Below, piece by piece: positions 8,901 to 20,900 of a stretch of 21,440 nucleotides of DNA. The stretch is from contig CAJUBT010000023.1 in the NCBI GenBank assembly GCA_910584815.1, forward strand, positions 1 to 21,440, written 5' to 3'. The notes beneath the pieces were generated by a model, which had not been told where the DNA came from, made no database searches, and saw nothing but the letters and a program-made list of their open reading frames with translations. The translations under genes and the position numbers were made by a program. The DNA is from an uncultured Christensenella sp. (GTDB taxonomy: Bacteria > Bacillota > Clostridia > Christensenellales > UBA1242). Numbering within the stretch: position 1 is the first letter of the stretch; the number at the start of each line of letters is the position of its first letter.

Positions 8901-11900
8901 GAAATTTGTTACTTTGCAGTTTTGCATAATAAAGGTTGTATTAGCTTCCGCTACAATACTACTGCTTGTGCTGTTAACTATAACTCCTGTGTTATTAACA
9001 CCAATATCTAACCCCGTTCTATTACCATTAATATACAAACTACTTAATGTTACAATGGTATTTTCCCCAGAAATATTTATAAGGGTTCCTTCATAGCTAG
9101 CATTTTCACTTCTGCTAAAATAGCGTAATAATGTCCAACCGTGGCCATCAACCTTGCAACTTTCTGTAAACTTCCATTCACTCATTAAATAAATTGGTAA
9201 ATTGTGAATATTAAGTTCTTCAACCCTTAACCAAGTTTTAACAGGATAATTAGGGCTCTGTCCGTGATATCTATCGCTACCATTTACAGGGTCAAAATAC
9301 AATGCTGTTGCACCTTCTTCAAAGCCATCTCCTTTTATTGGCATATAAGGGGAAGCCTGTAACCTAACATAATTGCCATCCTGATAAACATCCCAACCAT
9401 CAGCGTGAATATATTGTATGCTACTTGTTATCCAAGATACATCTGTAGCATAGGCAACATAATTTGCACTAGCTCCGCCTCTGTTTAAGAAAATTCTTAT
9501 ATTAGAACCCGCTTCTAAATTATCATTTATTCTTAAATTATAGTTGTTAGGTGCAATATAAACTGCGGCATCTATTATAACTTTCCCAGATAAATATATT
9601 AAGCAAGTTGTATCTGTACATATACTACTGTATTGATAACCATTTATTGGAGAACCACTTGTTTTATCAAACACACTATTTGTAACATATATGTTTACAC
9701 TTCCTGTATCCGACTTAAATGAGCCATATTTATTATTTGAAAAATTACAATTATAAATATAAACATTTTTACTCCAAGCTGTACTATATTGCCCACCAGC
9801 AATATGAACAGCATAGGTTGCTTTTGTGCTACTAATATCACAATTTTCCATATGTAGCAATGTTCCAAAATATGTATAATAATAAATCGATTGTTCTACA
9901 GTTGTTCCTTTAATTTTACAATCATACATATATAGCGAACAAGAATCTACATTAACGCCTATACGACAATTATAAATTTCTACATTTCTCAAGGTAATAG
10001 TATGAGGTCTTTCTGGATAATTACTATAAGTATAATATCTAGAATAAATTGCACATTTTGTACTATCTTCAAAAACACTATCTATAATTTCTAAATTAAG
10101 TATATATGCAGTATTTGTATAGTAGTAATAATAAAATCCGTATTCATTCCCTATAAACTTAGAACCTGTAAGTTTAATATTTACATTTGGAGTTTGCTTA
10201 TAAGAATTTCCAGCATCGTTGTTATATCCCATTCCATATGTGCAATCTATTGCCTGATAGTTAGATAATTCAATTTTACAATGTTGCCAGAAGTCAAAAG
10301 CATATTTGGTATTTTTTACAATAATATTATCGCCAGTTATAGTTTTTAAATTTGCAACATTGCTTAAATAAAAACCATAAGAATAAGCATAATTTACTTC
10401 AATATTTGTTAAATTAACAAAACTAGGTAACGCAGAAGCCTGAACTCTTAAAAACCAACCAACAAACTCAGCAGAACAATTACTAATATAACTGGTTGCA
10501 TCTGTAGCATTATCTATATAAAAAGTATATGTTTCAACAAACTCAAAACTAACATTATCTACCGCAATTTTGCTTCCATTAAACCAAAAACCTTGATTTA
10601 AATTATAGAAATTTGAGTTAACAATTTTAAGTTGAATATTACTTTGATTATTGCAATATGCAACAAATTGAGTATCTATATATCTAATTTCACTATTATT
10701 AATTTCAACATAAGTGCCCTGAGAATATATTAAACCATTGGTTTCTACATATAAATGTTCAAATAAAGAATCTTTAACAATTAATCTGTTTTCACCACTT
10801 TCCAATCTAAAAGCATTTTTACACCATAAATTGTTTATATACATATTCTCAACTGTTAAGGTTGAATTTCCATTTATATATGCAATTGCCCCTTCAACAT
10901 CAAGTTTTAAACTTGTAATAGTAGATGGCCACATTCCACCTATTGGAGGAGATAAAAACCCATTAACATTGCTATTACCATCTATTCGTATATTACTTAT
11001 TTTAACATTACCAGTTATAACTTTAAACATACCATTAGCAAAGTAATACGCAGGATTTGTTAAAGTAGGGTTTATATAAAATTTAAAAGTTGCATTTTTA
11101 CCATCTATATTTTTAGAAACGGTAAAACTACTCATAACATAAACTACAGAATCTTCATTAATTTTTTCTACTAAAATATCCCAGTTTGTTATAGGGTCTG
11201 TAGGTGTTGCACCACTACCCAAAACTGTTCTTTGTGGGTCAAAATAAAATATATTTGTACCCGTATAAACATCTGAACTTACTGAGCCAAGCACTAATTG
11301 AGAAGAAGCATTTATAGTAAAACTCCAGTTTGTTGAAACAAGTTTATTATAATCTTCCGCTGTTGGAGTGTAACTATTGCCTTGTGCAACTATTGTACCC
11401 GTTGTTTGATTTCCCATAACAGAAACCTTAACAGGTTTAGCATCGGCAATACTAGCGTTAATATAAATTCCGTTTGTAGTTGTTCCACAAACTAAACTTT
11501 CAATGTCAAATTCGCCTCTTAAATAATACCTTGGTGCATATATATCGTTATATGTTTTATCTCCATACTCGCCTATGCCATTGTTTTTAACAACAACACT
11601 TCCAGGCTCTGATGGGAACACAGTTAATAACACCCCATTTGCAAAAACACCATAAGTTGCGTTATTAACAAATTGTCCACCTTTTAAAACAAACCAAGGT
11701 TGAGAGCCTTCCCCTGCAATATACAAACCAATTAGGTTATTTCTAACTACTGTATTTTTATCTATATTAAACACAGGGTAATTAGAACTATAAGTGTTTG
11801 CCCTGTTAAAGTAAAAACCAAATCTTCCATTATCTTCCGATAAACAATTTACAAAGTTGTAAGTTGTTGCAGTGTTATAACTATTGCTGTAGTTTACACC

Positions 11901-14900
11901 ACAGAAAATGCCATCGTAATAATTTTTTCTAAAAATACAATTTATAAAGGTTGTTTGGTCTATATAATTATAATTATAGTAAGAACTATACCATCTGTAA
12001 TAACCATACTGACCAGTTTCAAATATACAATTTTCAAACACCAAATTATTAGAATATCTATTTGTTGTGTCAAGAAAACCATACCTATAACTATTAGAAA
12101 TTTTAACATTTACAAATAAGTTTAACCTTCTAGATTCTGTATAATATAAATACTCTATACCATTTAATCTTGAGTTATTAATTGTTACATTTTCTATGTG
12201 GTTTTCGCTATTAGTATCGTTATAAACATACATACCAATATAGCTTGAATTTATGTCTACATTGCAAAGCGAACCACCCATAAAATCTATAGCAATATAA
12301 GCATCATCTATTTTAACATTTTCACCATAAAAATTACTATATCTTAAATATAAAGCATTGTTATTCTTTACACTTTGAATTTTAACATTTTGGGCAAAAA
12401 TACTTCTTGGAGCATTCCAAGTTGCATTAGAATAAATACCATATCTTATTACATTTTTAATTGTTATATTTTCCATTTCAATGTCTTTAACGCCAGTATT
12501 AAAATAGAAGCCATCGTAACAATCTTCAATGTAAATATTTCTTGCAACTACACCACCTGCGATATTTGCAGCATTAGCAATTCTTTGGCAACCTTTAGCA
12601 TAAATATTTTCTAAATATAAAGTTCCAGTTATAGTTGGAGTTTGAGAGAGTTCACCAATAGAACTGTTAACATATTTAATGTTCCTTAAAAATACATTTC
12701 TTGCTCCATTATGAGTATAAATAGCAGAGTTTGTGTTATAAATTTCACAATCTGTTATTGTAATATCACAGCCTGTTGGACTATCAAAGTATATAAGCCA
12801 ACTTTCAAGTTGCTGGTCAAAAACACAATTTGAAATTACAGTTTCAACTTTATTATAAACAAATATCATAGTATTAAAATATTCGTTGCCAATAAAGTTA
12901 CAATTTTCTACATTAAATTTGCCAATATTCTTACCAGCACTACCATAAAATCTTACAGCATTTCTAAAGGAAAAATTGTTGCTATAATTAACATCAATTA
13001 AATTAAATTCAACATAAGCATTTGGAGAATAAACATAAAGTCCAGAACCTTCATTTCCATTTTGACCTTTATTTAAAACAGTTCTATCTTTATTATTTGT
13101 TATTTCGCAATTGTTAAATGTAAAGTATGCTTTTTCATTTTCGCCAAAACTAGTTAAATCAAACAAAACTAGCTTTGAATAAGTAGTATAATTTGAAGAA
13201 TTATACACTTCATTATTATCCATTAAACAGTTCTCAAAATTAACTTTTGTTATTTTGCTTGTTGAACTTGAACCTCTCAAAATAAGGCAAGTTCCTGTTT
13301 GATAATAATAAGATGTAACAATTCTTTGGTTCCTTCTAAATTCACAACCAAATAGGTTCATTTCAAAATTTGTGTTCGCATTATCTATAGATATACAAGA
13401 GGACCAATTACCATTACTGTAGCTGGTATTATCTAAAAACTCACACTCAACAATGTTTATTGTTAAATCTCCATTTGAAACTGCTGTACGCAAAACCCCA
13501 GTAGCATAACTATTATTTCTAAACACAACATTTTTTAAATTTAATGTACAAGATGCTACTATATTTATTTGATATCCACCACTCAAATAAGTTGACCAAG
13601 AGCCTTCAGCAATATCACCATCTTTTAATTTATTACCATCTAAAATCAAGTTTTTGATGGAAACATTTGGGTTATAGGTTCCAGAAATTTGTATCATATT
13701 GCCAGCCCAAGTTTTTAACTTCTTTAAAACTCTTCCTTCGCCATCTATGTCCATATAGTCTGTTATAGACCAAGTAGCACCTATATATATAGTATCGCCA
13801 GGCAAAGTTTTTTCTAAAATTCCATTCCAAGTTTTTAAAGCAGTGTTAACACTTAAACCATCGTTTAGGTCATTACCAGTTGAAGGGTTAAAATAGTAAA
13901 CGCCTGTGCCTGCAGCCATTGGTGTTTTGTAGTATATTTTATACTCATTCTTTTCAACATCAAAACTTAGTGTTCTTGTGCTTCCATCTTTTATGCTTGC
14001 ACCAAGGTTAGGTGTTATTTCAATTTTGTTAGAAATATACAGCCATTCATCCCAAGTTGGAGCAAAGTTACTATCTGCTTCTACAATTACTGGGTTTAAT
14101 AATTCTTTTCTGTTACCTTGAATATCAATAACAAATTGATATTTTTTATTTTCTGGGTCGTTAAAATTTGCCCAATTATCTAGCACATTTAACAAGGAAT
14201 TTTCACCTTGAAAATATGTTGTGCCAGTTATTAGTGTTGTGCCACCAATGCCAAAAATTCCATTCCCACAATTAGAATCTCCTCTTGCGGTAAAGTTTTG
14301 AGATATATATCCACCATATAAATTTATAACACCATTATTAACAATTCCACCACCATAATAAGTTGAAACTCTATCACTATTTAAAGTTATTTGAGAGGTT
14401 GTATCTCCATTAGTTGCAAAATTAAAGTTTCCGTTATTAAACACACCAATACCATTAATATTATGGGTTGTAGAATTTCTGTTTGTGCCATTACTCCTAA
14501 TTAAACCACTTATTAAAGTGAATGTTGCCCTTTCATCTATAAACACACCAGCACCCATATTTACTTGTGCGGTTGTGCCATTTTGAAGGGTGTTGCTTTC
14601 AATTCTTAGGTTACTGCCAGTTACATTACTTGTTGCTGAAATATATAATCCACCACCATAGTAAGAATTATTATAAGAAATGTCGCTATCTTCTATTACA
14701 ACATTGCCACTTTCAATGTAAATTCCACCGCCTTGTGCATAACTTGTTATGTAACTAAAACCGTTGTAATTTATTCTTGAAGAAATTATTGTAACTTCAC
14801 TAGAAGTACCTGCAATGTATACACCTCCTCCTCGAACAGCTTTTGTATCTGCTGTGGAGTTATTTAAACCAAAGTTACCAACAATATCTACATTTTGTAA

Positions 14901-17900
14901 CTCTACTTTGCCAAGAACATATAAGCCGCCACCATTTTGAGCCCTACAATTTTCTATACGACAATTTACTATTGTGGTTTTATTACCAGCAATTATTCCA
15001 CCGCCACTAGTTACACTAACACAATTGTTTATGTTTACATTTTCTAAATACAATGTTCCACTAGAATTTATTGCACCGCCTTGACTTGTAGTGTTATAGT
15101 TCCAGAACCCAGTGAAAATTACAGAACCAATAATTTCTAAAGAACCATTGTTAACAATACTTGCTTTTGCAGTTGAGTTGTTAGCACTGTTTTCTTCCCC
15201 TCTAAATATTAAATTACCATCCAATGAAGTTATTATGTTTAATTTTCCACTAAAAGAAGTTTCAAATATAGAGCCCAAGAAATTATATCTTCTAAACTCA
15301 ACACGACTTTCAACATTCAAGTTTAAAGTTGCTGTTACATTATAAGTGTTTGCAAAGAACACCACGCCCATATCAACTAAGAAAGGTAGCATTGTGTTAA
15401 TATCAAAAGTTGAAATGCTTGCTTTATACTCAGAATTTTCTGCTTCTTTTAATTCTTCTTCTGTAGGATAGAAGAATCCATTGCTGTAATACAAATTATC
15501 ATAAGTAACACTAGGGTAAACACTAACGCCTGTTATGCTTTTATATTTTTCGGTGTTCTTTGGAATTATATCTAAAGTATACCCTTTTGTTGTGTTAGAT
15601 AAATCTACAATAGTGTTAGCACTTGCATATAAAATAAAGTCGCAAGCAACAGCATTACCATCTTCATCTATAATGCCTGTTGTAACAAATCTATTAACAT
15701 TTGTTCCATTTGTGGTTATGTTCTGGTTAAACCATAAGTTAATATCTATATCAGCATTGTCATAGAAAATGTTCATTTTATCTATTGCAACATTGCGTTT
15801 ATCTTTATTAGTTCTTGTAAAACCAGTTGCTTCTATATAAAACCACACTGTTACACTTTCACCTGCATCGCGCACAGTTATTGGTGTTGTGGAATATTCA
15901 CCATTTTCCTCTGTACTGTAGTAAATAGTGTAGTTATTTGTTGGAACAAAAACTTTAATTTCTACACTATGTTCATTACCATCGTAACCACCATAGTAAT
16001 CGCTTGCTGTATAAGTAATTGTTCTTGAAGTTTCATCAATTATTTTTATAAAAATTCCAAGCCCTGTTTTGTTTGTTCCATTATAAATTGTTTCTGAATA
16101 AAACTCTACATTATCTAAGTCATCACTAACAAAAGCAGCTTTTGTTGCTAGTGTTAGAATATCAGTTGTAGTTAAATAATTAATTAAATAATATTCGTTT
16201 GTTGTGCCTTCCTTAACTCTTAAATCATTAACAAAATTGTTAATTGTTACGCCAACTTTACTACCTCCAACTAAATTACTTGCAAGTGTAAAGTTAACAT
16301 CTCCACCAACTTCAAAATCTATATACAAATTGTTTGCAACATCGCCAATTAAATTTCCGTTTTTATCTTTTTCAAGTTCGCTAACACTGTTTGCTGTAAA
16401 ATTATTATAGATATAAATATTATTAACTTTTGTTTTATCTCCAACAATAATGGCAGAACCTGAATTTGTTTCACTTCCTGCAAAATATATTGCACCAAAT
16501 TTGCTTGTTACATTATTGGTTATTGTAACTTCACCTTTTAGCAATAGTTCAAGTTTTCCGTTATTATAAATGGCACTTCCACTTTCTGCATAGTTAAAAG
16601 TAAATTCACTATCTATAATGCTTAAGGTTTGTTTTTCTTCATCTTCCACACTATTATAAACTGCACCGCCAAAGCCTGTTGCACTATTATTTGTAAATAT
16701 ACAATTAATTAAGCTATCTAAACCTATTGTGTTATAAATTGCGCCACCTAAACCTTTTGAAGCTTCGGAATTAACCCCTAAAACCCCTGCAGTGTTGCTT
16801 GAAAAAACACTTTTTGAAACACTTGTTGGATTATAAACTGCACCACCAAACTTTATTGCACTATTGCCAACAAAAGTACAATTAACAACAGTACCACCAT
16901 ACATTGCACCACCTTCAACAGCACTGTTATCTATAAATGTGCTGTTAAAACTATCAACCCTGTATAATGCACCACCAAGGAAAGCAGAAGAATTGTTTTC
17001 AAAAGTGTTGTTATAAGAAACACCACCCCTAACAGCTCCACCTAAACCTTGTGTGCTACTTGTTACACTGTTATTTTTAAAGAAACAATTATAAATATCT
17101 GCTGATATATTATCTGTTAAATAAACAGCTCCGCCATTTTCACTTGCAACAGATTTTTCAAAATTACATTTATTAATTTCAATTTTATTGCTACTGTTTG
17201 TTGCTTCATCGTTTACATACAAACTTCCGCCACTGTTTTTTGCAGAGTTGCCATAGAAGTTACAATTTAAAATACCAAATTTAACATTGCTACCATCTAT
17301 ATTAATTGCTCCACCATTACCATTGTTTGCAATATTATTATTAAAATCTGTAAAGGTTATTTTAACAACATTACCATTAGCTTTTAATAATATAGCACCA
17401 CCACCAAAATATTCAGTTTCACCTATTACATAACTATCTAAAGCACTATTTTCTGAAAAAATAGAATCTTCAATTTTTATTTCATTACCATTAAGCCCAA
17501 AAATTGCACCGCCTGCTTTTGCAGAGTTACCAGTAAAAATTGAATTGTTTATATCTAAAACATTATTTCCACTAAGGTAAATAACCCCACCAGCACTAAC
17601 AACATTATTATTTATAAACTGAGAATTTTTAATTAATATATTAGCATTATTTTCAGCATAAACAATTCCACCTAAAGTTCCAAGGTTGGAAATGAAAACA
17701 CAGTCTTCAATATTCAATACACCATTTTCATTTAATTTAATAACACTATTATTTGCATCTATATCATCATTCAAAACAAAGTTATTAACAAACTTAGCAT
17801 TTTTAATTGTTATGTTTCCACCATAAATTAAAGATGCAAAATTATCTTCACCCATATATTGTTGAGTGTTATTTTCAAAAGTTCCACCATTAATTATAAT

Positions 17901-20900
17901 TTTGCTGGCATTATTTTCGGCATAAATTATGCTAGTTCCAAAGTTATTTTTTGCAAAGAAATTGCACTCGTTAATAGTTACTTTACTTTCTTCATTGCGT
18001 AAATAAACTATGTGAGTATACAGTTTGTTGTTAAAACCTTCAATACCACTATTTTTATCAAAAATTAAATTTCCATAATTTACATCAATTCCAACAATTC
18101 CAAGTTTATATATATCATTTAAATTTAAAATGTTAGTTGTGTCATTACCATTTACAACAACATTTAAAGTTAAGTTTGCAAAGTTTTTGTTGCTGCTATC
18201 TTTATAATCTCCAACTTGTAACAAAGTTCCCCAATAACCAGTAACATATTCTGCACCCTCCCATCTCTTTAAAGTATAAAATTTGTTTTTACCTAAAGTA
18301 ACATCATCTAAAACAGTTACTTTGTTCATAATTTCAATTACGCCATTTCTCGAAACAAGTTCTTCTGCCTTTTCAATAGTTTTAACAGGTTTTAAATAAC
18401 TTGTTCCATTAAACAAATCGTTACCATTTTCTGTGTCTAAATAAATTATGCTTCCATCGCTAGAACTGCTATCGTTTAAACTCTCAATAATTGCTGTTAA
18501 GTTTAGGTGCATTGCAGGACGAACAGAACCTTGTGTAAATAAATGATGAGTAACCGCTTGATTTAGAAGACCATTATATGCATAAACATAATTTGCTGTA
18601 TTAGCATAGGTTCTTAAATAAAATTCTTCATTATATGTGTAAAGTTGATTATCACTTAATCCCCAGAAAGATTTATCTCCTATAGTTGCAATTTCTGAAT
18701 AACTTGGCAACCATAAATAATCGTTCTTCCAAATGTCGTTTCCAACTTTATCACCATAACTTGTGTTGGCAACAAAGTTAGTGCTTGGGAAATTAAACAT
18801 CCAAGCTTCATTAGAATAATCATTACCCTGACCATAATAATTAAAGAAACTCTGATTTTCCTGCCAAGTTATGTTTAGTGGCGTTACTAAAAAGTCTGTT
18901 ATATCGTTATATTGCCCACTAACTGGCATTGTAAAGTTTGCAAAAATACTATTGCCATTCTTCTTAACATAATTTGCTGTTGTTGCATTACTTGCATATG
19001 TGCCACCATTATTTAAAACAATAGACCTTAAATAACTTGTACCATACATTGAGTTTGGATATTGTGTAACTGTAGTTCCTACCCAACTACTATACTTACT
19101 TTGCAAGGTATTGTTGCTTAGTTCGCTTAGCACACCATCTTTATAATGCACCCCTTCCCAAGCAGACTGATAGTCACTTGCAAGCCACAAAGTTAAAACC
19201 ACATTTCCGTTTTTATCGGTAGAAAGATATGTGCTTGTCCACTCCAATCCACCAAGGGTTAAAATAATATCTTGTGAAGAGGTTTTGCCACTTATGGCAG
19301 TTGAACGAAAATCGCTAGCGTTTCTTGTTTCTTTTGCAAGCTTTAATAAATCGCTATATCCGCCTTTGTCATTGCCTGTTAAATACTTTATTAAAGTATC
19401 TAAATTAACATCGCTCATTTTTTGAGTTTCACTGTCCCATAGTTCATCTACTTTAACATATCCACTTTCATCTCTTTCAGTAACAACAGCTGAAGCATAT
19501 GCCATATTTAAGTTAAAGTGCAATGCAGGTCTTACAGCATTTTCGTAATTAACAGGTTCAGCATCGTAGTTTTCTCCATTTGCCGTTAAATAGCAACTTT
19601 CGTAACCATTCATATCTGCACTTGTTCTTAGCCAATAATCTGTTACATTTGTGCGTTGAGCATCCGACAATGCCCAAATACCATTGTTAGAGTTACTTCC
19701 AAAGCCAGTTTCACACAAGGAAGGTAACCATAAGTTTTTAGTCCCCCAAGTGTTATTGTAAGATTTAGATTGATAATTATAGTAAGTGCCGCCTGGATAA
19801 ATGTTTGTAAAGAAACCAGTGTTACCTACACTACCTAAGTTTTCATTTGAAAAGTTATATGTTGTTCCAAATAAAGTTTTTGCCAACTGACCTGTTGTTT
19901 GCCAAGAAACTAGATTTGGTGTAACAATAAAATCGGCAATAGTTCTTTTATTACTATCTTGCATAGTAAATGGTGCAAAAATACTATCTGCTCTTTTTAC
20001 ATAATTTGCATTTGCCAAACTATGAGTAGTTGTTAAATAAATACCACCATTATTTAAAACAACGCTATTCATATAACTTGAACCATATAAATTGTCTGGA
20101 TACCCTGCTAGCACACTATCGTGAGGAATTGCCCCATTGTTCCAAGATGTTAAACCATTTTCATTAAAAGTTTTTGTTGTGTCATAATTTCCATTATTCA
20201 ATAAACTACTATCGTTTAGCCATAAAGTTAAAATTGGTTCTCCATAAGTGCTTGTTGAAAGATAGGTAACAGTCCATTCAAGCCCACCCAGCGTAACAAC
20301 AATATCTTGTGAAGAAGTTTTTCCATTTATTGTGTTGGAACGGAAGTTGCTGGAATTTTTAGTGGCCTTAGCATTATTTAAAATTCCATTATAAGTATAA
20401 GTTTCGCTACCCATAATATATTGCATTAATTCTTCAAAATTATTGCTATCTATTTTATTGTTATCTTCATCCCAAAGTTCATTAACTTTAACATAAGTAC
20501 TATCATCTTTTGAAGTTACAGGTTCTGGATTTTCAACACTATCAACATTCAAATTAAAGTGTAACGCAGGGCGAACACCATAACTTACATTACAGTATGA
20601 TTGGGCATATGTGCTATCCGCACCATTAACATAAAGATAGTAATTATTACGCATATCAGAGATGTGTGCTGTTCTCAACCAAGAATTAGCAGCACTTGTT
20701 CTTTGCTTATTCGTAGTTTTCCAAATACCATTATTTGAGTTATTAACGCCGACTTCTGTTAATGAAGGCAACCAAATAGTATCCTTTTTCCAAGCATCAT
20801 TATCTGTTCTCTTCGCAAAGTTATAATAATAACTATTACTATAAAATCCCGTGTCACTTTCATCTTTAGACCAGTTTTCATTTGAAGTTTTATAACCTAA

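Noticed and set aside
3691..19425. Numerous + strand open frames of 60-102 codons opposite the giant gene
   Set aside because: Low-complexity Leu/Ile/Pro-rich products mirror the repeated coding strand; none has a domain or a start signal.
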